Shown here one piece after another: positions 48,347-53,335 of a DNA stretch of 53,335 nt; position 1 is the first letter of the stretch, and each line of letters begins with the position of its first letter. A program made the position numbers and the translations under genes. Source of the DNA: CAZKXU01 sp964556665 (GTDB lineage Bacteria; Bdellovibrionota_C; UBA2361; CAZKXU01); assembly GCA_964556665.1 (NCBI GenBank), contig CAZKXU010000010.1:1-53335 (forward strand), written 5' to 3'. The notes under the pieces are model-generated. The model had not been told where the DNA came from and searched no databases. It was given only the letters and a program-made list of their open reading frames with translations.

Positions 48347-48952
48347 ATGGAAAACTCAACATATGTTCCCTTTGTGGTTGAACAGACAGGACGCGGCGAA
48401 CGTTCCTATGATATCTACTCACGTTTGCTTAAGGAGCGCATAGTGTTTCTTGGCACTGAGGTCAACGATGTAGTGGCAAATCTAATCATCGCGCAGCTTC
48501 TATTTCTTGAAAGCGAAGATCCGGAGAAGGATATTTATATCTATATAAATAGCCCCGGCGGATCAGTAAGCGCTGGCATGGCGATATACGACACGATGCA
48601 GTATGTACGACCTGACATCGCAACCGTCTGTGTTGGTCAGGCTGCCAGTATGGGAGCCGTACTCTTAACAGGTGGCGCAAAGGGGAAACGTTCAGCTCTA
48701 CCTCACGCGCGCATTATGATCCACCAACCGCTTGGTGGTTTTCAAGGACAGGCCTCCGATATTGAAATACATGCACGTGAAATCGCCCGCGTCAAGAAGG
48801 AATTAAACCACATCCTTGCATCTGCTAGCGGTAAGAAGCTTGAACAGCTAGAAAAAGATAGTGATCGTGATTTTTTTATGACTGCAGATCAGGCACGCGA
48901 ATACGGTTTGATTGATGAAGTATTCGAGAAGCGCGCTGGTAGCAAGAAGTAG
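48347..48952 (+). CDS. clpP: ATP-dependent Clp protease proteolytic subunit
   Basis: A 201-aa serine protease from the ATG at 48347, which has a GGGAGGA site at 48333-48339 within the tig stop region. A longer in-frame start at 48332 would fall inside tig and is rejected. The catalytic triad is S101 (GQAASMGAVLL), H126 (ARIMIHQPLGGF) and D175 (EKDSDRDFFM), with the same spacing as in E. coli ClpP. It forms a tetradecameric chamber with ClpX (49092) as unfoldase partner. An ordinary and complete housekeeping gene. Confidence 0.96.
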   Translation: MENSTYVPFVVEQTGRGERSYDIYSRLLKERIVFLGTEVNDVVANLIIAQLLFLESEDPEKDIYIYINSPGGSVSAGMAIYDTMQYVRPDIATVCVGQAASMGAVLLTGGAKGKRSALPHARIMIHQPLGGFQGQASDIEIHAREIARVKKELNHILASASGKKLEQLEKDSDRDFFMTADQAREYGLIDEVFEKRAGSKK

Positions 48953-49053
48953 TTTTTTAACCCTTATTATCGCCCTCTGTGCAAATAGAAATTATTCTGG
49001 ATCACTATTTCTTGAATTATACTTTGCCTATTCCTTAAGGTTTAATACTGCGC

Positions 49054-49059
49054 TATAAT
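49054..49059 (+). promoter_or_regulatory. -10 box upstream of clpX
   Basis: TATAAT at 49054-49059 is a perfect -10 hexamer 32 bp before the clpX start. The -35 at a 17-base distance (TTCCTT) is poor, so promoter strength is uncertain. An AGGGA ribosome-binding site follows. Confidence 0.4.
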
Positions 49060-49091
49060 CACCAAACGGCTATTAATTTCAGGGAGTTACA

Positions 49092-50363
49092 GTGACCCGT
49101 TCAGTAGATAATAATAAAAAAGTCTCATTGCAATGCTCCTTCTGTAATCGCGGACAGGAGGAGGTAAGAAAGCTAATCGCCGGACCTTCAGTATACATCT
49201 GTGATGAATGTATTGACCTCTGTAATGATATCATCGCAGAGGAGGGGGAGCAGGACGAGGCAAAGGTTCCTACATCACGACTACCAACACCGCATGAAAT
49301 AAAGAATTTCCTGGATCAATACGTTGTCGGCCAAGATTACGCAAAAAAGGCACTCTCAGTTGCGGTGCATAACCACTACAAGCGAATCGAACTACGCGGA
49401 CAGAAAAATGATGTAGAGCTATCGAAGTCGAACATCCTCCTACTTGGTCCAACTGGCTGCGGAAAAACATTGTTGGCGCAGAGCCTGGCGCGCATTCTAC
49501 AGGTGCCGTTTACTATAGCAGATGCCACCTGTCTGACTGAGGCGGGGTACGTGGGGGAGGATGTCGAAAATATCATCGTCAATCTATTACAAGCCTCTGA
49601 CTACGATATCGAACGCGCACAGCGCGGCATCGTATATATAGATGAGATCGACAAGATCTCCCGCAAGGCGGAGAATCCCTCTATTACTAGAGATGTGTCA
49701 GGCGAGGGGGTGCAGCAGGCATTACTTAAGATGTTAGAGGGCACTGTCGCCAGCGTTCCGCCAAAAGGTGGCAGAAAGCATCCGCAACAGGAGTTTGTTC
49801 AGGTCAACACACAGGACATATTATTTATCTGTGGCGGAGCATTCGTAGGGCTTGATGATATTATTAAGCGCAGAGTCGGCGAGAGGAAGCTCGGATTCGG
49901 CGTGCAGAAGAATGCAGCAAAAAATGTTGTCGACATTCATGACAAAAAGCTTAATGTGTTGGGCATGGTGCAGCCTGAGGATCTGTTAAGATTTGGATTA
50001 ATACCGGAGTTCATCGGACGATTGCCGATGCTAGCATCTCTTGACGAACTTGATGAGACCGCCTTGATAAAGATCTTAGTAGAGCCAAAGAATGCTATTA
50101 CTAAGCAGTATAAACGGTTATTTGAAACTGAGGATGTAGCGCTTCGATTCACTGATGATGCGCTAAAGGCGGTAGCAAAGCAGGCCATCGAACGAAAGGC
50201 AGGGGCACGCGGTCTAAGAGCGATTCTAGAAAACATCATGCTTGACTTGATGTTCGATGTGCCGTCTGAGCCTGAGATAAAGGAGATCGTTGTCTCTGAA
50301 GATACTATAGTCAAAGGAGAGAAGCCGATCGTGGTCTACCAGCACCAGGCCAAAACAGCGTAG
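49092..50363 (+). CDS. clpX: ATP-dependent Clp protease ATP-binding subunit
   Basis: A 423-aa AAA+ unfoldase started at GTG 49092-49094 with an AGGGAG site. The N-terminal zinc-binding domain is CSFCNRGQEEVRK with CDECIDLC (about 15-48). The ATPase domain has Walker A GPTGCGKTLLAQ near 118-129, Walker B VYIDEIDKI near 181-189, and the IGF-like loop region GERKLGFG near 263-270. Its partner ClpP is encoded 140 bp upstream. Length matches the family (about 420). Confidence 0.96.
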   Translation: MTRSVDNNKKVSLQCSFCNRGQEEVRKLIAGPSVYICDECIDLCNDIIAEEGEQDEAKVPTSRLPTPHEIKNFLDQYVVGQDYAKKALSVAVHNHYKRIELRGQKNDVELSKSNILLLGPTGCGKTLLAQSLARILQVPFTIADATCLTEAGYVGEDVENIIVNLLQASDYDIERAQRGIVYIDEIDKISRKAENPSITRDVSGEGVQQALLKMLEGTVASVPPKGGRKHPQQEFVQVNTQDILFICGGAFVGLDDIIKRRVGERKLGFGVQKNAAKNVVDIHDKKLNVLGMVQPEDLLRFGLIPEFIGRLPMLASLDELDETALIKILVEPKNAITKQYKRLFETEDVALRFTDDALKAVAKQAIERKAGARGLRAILENIMLDLMFDVPSEPEIKEIVVSEDTIVKGEKPIVVYQHQAKTA

Positions 50364-50459
50364 CAACTAAAACACAGTTAGTCTAAGTATTGTAAATTAT
50401 TTTCCAAATAATCCTTAACTATTGCGATTTCCTTACCGCTAAATTAGCATCATAACTAT

Positions 50460-50481
50460 AGTGGAAGTGTAATTGTCCACT
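50460..50481. promoter_or_regulatory. Palindrome upstream of lon
   Basis: AGTGGA (50460-50465) and TCCACT (50476-50481) are exact inverted repeats 27 bp before the lon ATG. It could be a small operator or a leader hairpin. The regulator is unknown. Confidence 0.3.
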
Positions 50482-50507
50482 CATTTATTTTAGTATTATC
50501 CGGTTTT

Positions 50508-52967
50508 ATGAAACCATCATTAATAAACCCTGTTCCATTATTGGCATTGAGAGAGCTTGTTGTTTTTCCACAACAGGTAGTACCACTTTTCGTCGGTAGA
50601 GAGAAAAGCGTAAAGGCTATAGAGGAGTCACAGAAAGAGAATAAATACATCATGCTTGCAGCGCAGCGCGACGCCCGCACTAGCAACCCAGGCCCAAAGG
50701 ATATCTATAATATCGGGACCATGGGCGAGGTCGTACAGCTAATACGGCTTGCTGATGGGCCTATTAAGGTATTGGTGGAGGGCAAGGGCCGAGCCAGAAT
50801 TAAAAAATATACTCAGGAAGATGAGTTTATGATGGTCGAGGTGGAGGAGATAGTACCACCATCAGAGGTTTCAACTGAGCTACGCGCATTAATGCGTTCA
50901 GTAAACGTGACCTTTGAAAATTATGTGAAGCTCGGGAAGAAGGTGAACCCTGAGATGATCATGCAGGTCAACGCAATTGAAGATCCGTCCCGTTTGGCGG
51001 ATGCAGTTGTAGTTCAACTTAATATTAAGCTTGAAGATAAGCAGGAGATACTCGAAACGATTCCACCGCAGGAGCGGCTTGAGAAGATTATCGGCCACAT
51101 GAAGAGCGAGATCGAGATCTTGCAGGTCGAAAAACGCATCCGTAACCGCGTTAAGAAGCAGATGGAGAAGACGCAGAAGGAGTACTACTTAAATGAGCAG
51201 ATGCGCGCTATCCAGAAGGAGTTAGGTGAGAAGGATGATTTCCGCAATGAGATGCAGGAGCTTGATGAGAAGCTAAAAACCAAAGACATGCCGGACGAGG
51301 CACGTGACAAGACTGAGAAGGAGATCAAGAAGCTTAAGATGATGTCACCGATGTCAGCCGAGGCTACAGTAGTACGGAACTATGTTGACTGGATGCTCGG
51401 ATTGCCTTGGAATGAGGTCTCAAAGGATGAATGGGATATTCATAAGGCTAAGGCAGTATTAGAAGAGGATCATTACGGCTTAGAGAAGGTTAAAGAGAGA
51501 ATTCTTGAGTATCTCGCAGTCAATCAGCTTGTTGGTAAGATTAAAGGCCCGATACTCTGTTTAGTAGGGGCTCCTGGTGTAGGAAAAACCTCTCTTGGGA
51601 AGTCAATCGCTAAGTCAACTGGGCGTAAATTTGTACGTGTAGCTCTTGGTGGCGTGCGTGATGAAGCTGAGATACGAGGTCATCGTAGAACCTACATAGG
51701 TGCATTGCCCGGTAAGATTATACAGTCTTTGAAAAAAGCAGGGACGAGTAATCCGGTATTCTTATTGGATGAAATCGATAAGATGTCGACTGATTTCCGT
51801 GGAGATCCATCATCAGCGCTGCTCGAGGTACTTGATCCGGAGCAGAATGACTCATTTAATGACCATTATTTAGACTGTGATTATGATCTCTCAAAGATCA
51901 TGTTTATTACAACTGCTAATACTCTACATACCATCCCACAACCTCTCATGGATCGTATGGAGATCATAAGCTTGGCAGGTTACACCGAGCTTGAAAAAGT
52001 AGCGATTGCTAAGAAACATCTTTTTGCTAAGCAGCTTGAGGCCAACGGATTATCAGAGAAAAACCTTAGCGTAGATGATGAGGTTTATCATGAGATGATC
52101 CGCCGCTATACTAGAGAGTCTGGTGTTAGAAACTTAGAGCGCACGATTGCTACTTTAGCGCGTAAAGCAGCGGTCGAGATCGTAGAGAAGGGGAAAGAGC
52201 ATCAAGTCAGAATTACATTGGCAAATCTACCATCATTCCTAGGGCAGCCTAAGTTTAGATACGGAGTAATAGAAGAGAATAGTCAGATCGGTATTACAAC
52301 TGGATTAGCTTGGACTGAGAAAGGCGGAGAGCTCCTACAGATTGAGACTACAACATTGCCTGGACGTGGACGTCTTATCATTACCGGTAAGCTTGGTGAT
52401 GTAATGCAGGAATCTGCGCAAGCTGCATTAAGTTATGTGCGTTCACGATCTGATATGCTTGGCTTGCCGCGTGATTTCTATAATAAAGTTGATATACACG
52501 TGCATGTACCTGAGGGCGCTATTCCAAAGGATGGTCCGTCAGCTGGTATCACGATGGCGACCTCTCTTGTCTCTGCGCTTACAGGGATCCCGGTTAATAA
52601 GAATATTGCTATGACCGGTGAGATCACACTGCGCGGTAATGTACTGCCGATTGGTGGATTAAAAGAGAAAGCTCTTGCTGCGCATCGCGGCGGACTTAAA
52701 CGGATAGTTCTGCCGAAGGACAATGAGAATGACATTGAGGATATTCCGGCAACAGTTAGAGAGGTGCTTGAACTGATACCGGTATCGCATGTAGATGAGG
52801 TGCTAGTTGAGGCGCTTGAATGCGAGAATCCTCAGGATTTCGAACGCATACTAGATCGCAAGTCTATCCGTGACGAGAAGCTCTTTAGTCCGATACGCGG
52901 CTCTGACGATGCCGAGGGGCAGGGGGAGAAGGAAAAGAGCTCCACAGCGACGGTAGTTACGCATTAG
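50508..52967 (+). CDS. lon: ATP-dependent protease Lon
   Basis: An 819-aa AAA+ serine protease. The N-terminal substrate-recognition domain starts at VPLLALRELVVFPQQVVPLF (about 8-27). The AAA core has Walker A LVGAPGVGKTSLGK near 350-363 and FLLDEIDKM near 417-425. The protease domain contains the catalytic Ser in PKDGPSAGITMATSL near 670-684 and a Lys about 40 residues later. It degrades misfolded and regulatory proteins. It completes the conserved tig-clpP-clpX-lon block. The last 40 residues are charged and probably disordered. A palindrome lies just upstream. The ribosome-binding site is weak, but no other ATG fits the domain start. Confidence 0.96.
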   Translation: MKPSLINPVPLLALRELVVFPQQVVPLFVGREKSVKAIEESQKENKYIMLAAQRDARTSNPGPKDIYNIGTMGEVVQLIRLADGPIKVLVEGKGRARIKKYTQEDEFMMVEVEEIVPPSEVSTELRALMRSVNVTFENYVKLGKKVNPEMIMQVNAIEDPSRLADAVVVQLNIKLEDKQEILETIPPQERLEKIIGHMKSEIEILQVEKRIRNRVKKQMEKTQKEYYLNEQMRAIQKELGEKDDFRNEMQELDEKLKTKDMPDEARDKTEKEIKKLKMMSPMSAEATVVRNYVDWMLGLPWNEVSKDEWDIHKAKAVLEEDHYGLEKVKERILEYLAVNQLVGKIKGPILCLVGAPGVGKTSLGKSIAKSTGRKFVRVALGGVRDEAEIRGHRRTYIGALPGKIIQSLKKAGTSNPVFLLDEIDKMSTDFRGDPSSALLEVLDPEQNDSFNDHYLDCDYDLSKIMFITTANTLHTIPQPLMDRMEIISLAGYTELEKVAIAKKHLFAKQLEANGLSEKNLSVDDEVYHEMIRRYTRESGVRNLERTIATLARKAAVEIVEKGKEHQVRITLANLPSFLGQPKFRYGVIEENSQIGITTGLAWTEKGGELLQIETTTLPGRGRLIITGKLGDVMQESAQAALSYVRSRSDMLGLPRDFYNKVDIHVHVPEGAIPKDGPSAGITMATSLVSALTGIPVNKNIAMTGEITLRGNVLPIGGLKEKALAAHRGGLKRIVLPKDNENDIEDIPATVREVLELIPVSHVDEVLVEALECENPQDFERILDRKSIRDEKLFSPIRGSDDAEGQGEKEKSSTATVVTH

Positions 52968-52975
52968 ACTAAATC

Positions 52976-53050
52976 TACTGGGACCGGGCTTCCAGCCAGA
53001 ATATGGACTTGTAGGCAATTCTTGCGGGCTGGAAGCCCGCGGTCCCAGTA
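52976..53050. repeat. Nested palindromic repeat, copy 11 (left arm shortened)
   Basis: The left arm reads ACTGGGACCGGGCTTCCAGCC, having lost the inner GC pair, and the right arm GCGGGCTGGAAGCCCGCGG is intact. The outer TACTGGGACC / GGTCCCAGTA ends are complete. It follows lon. Confidence 0.85.
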
Positions 53051-53169
53051 AAGCAATGGTAATAATTAAGATCTTATCCGGAAGAATATCATCCCGATTC
53101 TTGACTCTTTAATAACTTAATAATAATCTCTCTGAGTTCTCTTAACTCCGCTCTTGGGGTTAGGTTTTT

Positions 53170-53245
53170 GGGCGTTTAGCTCAGTTGGTAGAGCGCCAGC
53201 CTTACAAGCTGGATGTCACAGGTTCAAGCCCTGTAGCGCCCACCA
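53170..53245 (+). tRNA. tRNA-Val (UAC)
   Basis: GGGCGTT pairs with AGCGCCC, the D arm has GCTCAGTTGGTAGAGC, the anticodon stem CCAGC / GCTGG surrounds CTTACAA (anticodon TAC), and the T arm is GGTTCAAGCC. A CCA end is encoded at 53243-53245. The last 90 bases of the window show nothing further. Confidence 0.95.
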
Positions 53246-53335
53246 TAAGTCGGGTATGTAGCTAAGTGAGAAAGAGCGGTCTAGTGCTTCGCCAAATAAG
53301 TTTTTTCACGTATAGCGCGCAGCATTGCCCCAGAT

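Overview
The window is a bacterial chromosome segment. Most of it is moderately AT-rich (two sampled 60-base lines of ordinary genes contain 17 and 19 G+C), with one clearly GC-richer island at about 12.77-17.82 kb. Housekeeping genes point to a Gram-negative, deltaproteobacteria-like lineage: ispE / tRNA-Gln / prs, tig-clpP-clpX-lon, a DksA-type regulator, two lipoproteins, a type IV pilin-like protein, LPS-type glycosyltransferases and a propionyl-CoA / methylmalonyl-CoA module. The exact phylum cannot be fixed from sequence reading alone. Eleven copies of a roughly 55-85 bp nested palindrome (nine full or near-full, two degenerate) are scattered between genes and give the genome a recognisable signature.

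Layout. 1-5.9 kb: a truncated EamA-type transporter, divergent from four surface-polysaccharide genes (SAM methyltransferase, two GT4 glycosyltransferases, one glycosyltransferase-like protein). 6-24.5 kb: a dense neighbourhood centred on NAD metabolism. It holds a methyltransferase fused to two Nudix-like domains, an NAD-kinase homologue, a beta-carbonic-anhydrase-like protein, glutamine-dependent NAD synthase, and a PP2C phosphatase / protein kinase with zinc ribbon / von Willebrand A triad (YegK-YegI-YegL or TerY-P type) with a nicotinamidase-like hydrolase inside it. It continues with an unrecognised 259-aa protein behind an attenuator-like leader, a double MarR regulator, a second tandem-Nudix-like protein, a double Lrp regulator and nicotinamidase PncA. 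24.8-30.3 kb: a small secreted Cys-rich protein, an L-2-hydroxyglutarate oxidase-like flavoprotein, acyl-CoA carboxylase subunits and methylmalonyl-CoA mutase. 30.4-39.2 kb: DksA, IspE, tRNA-Gln, Prs, a pilin-like protein, secreted hypothetical proteins, a lytic transglycosylase-like protein, tRNA-Gly and an AMP-ligase. 39.4-46.8 kb: a basic-tailed winged-helix protein, lipoproteins, MiaB, a DUF151 nuclease, a cysteine desulfurase paired with MnmA, and hypotheticals. 47.1-53.3 kb: trigger factor, ClpP, ClpX, Lon and tRNA-Val.

The most interesting part is 6-24.5 kb. Enzymes that make NAD (NadE), release nicotinic acid from nicotinamide (PncA and a divergent PncA-like protein) and phosphorylate NAD (NAD kinase-like) sit beside a phosphorylation-signalling triad, two paralogous pseudo-Nudix proteins and two regulators that are each internal duplications. 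A near-identical 16-mer lies about 95-115 bp upstream of both the carbonic-anhydrase-like gene and pncA, with a shorter relative next to the double-Lrp start. A second motif (ATATTGC-type) lies upstream of the carbonic-anhydrase-like gene, nadE and the double-MarR gene. I infer a co-regulated NAD-status module, part of which (the triad) looks horizontally acquired. The inference rests on family recognition and on motifs read by eye.
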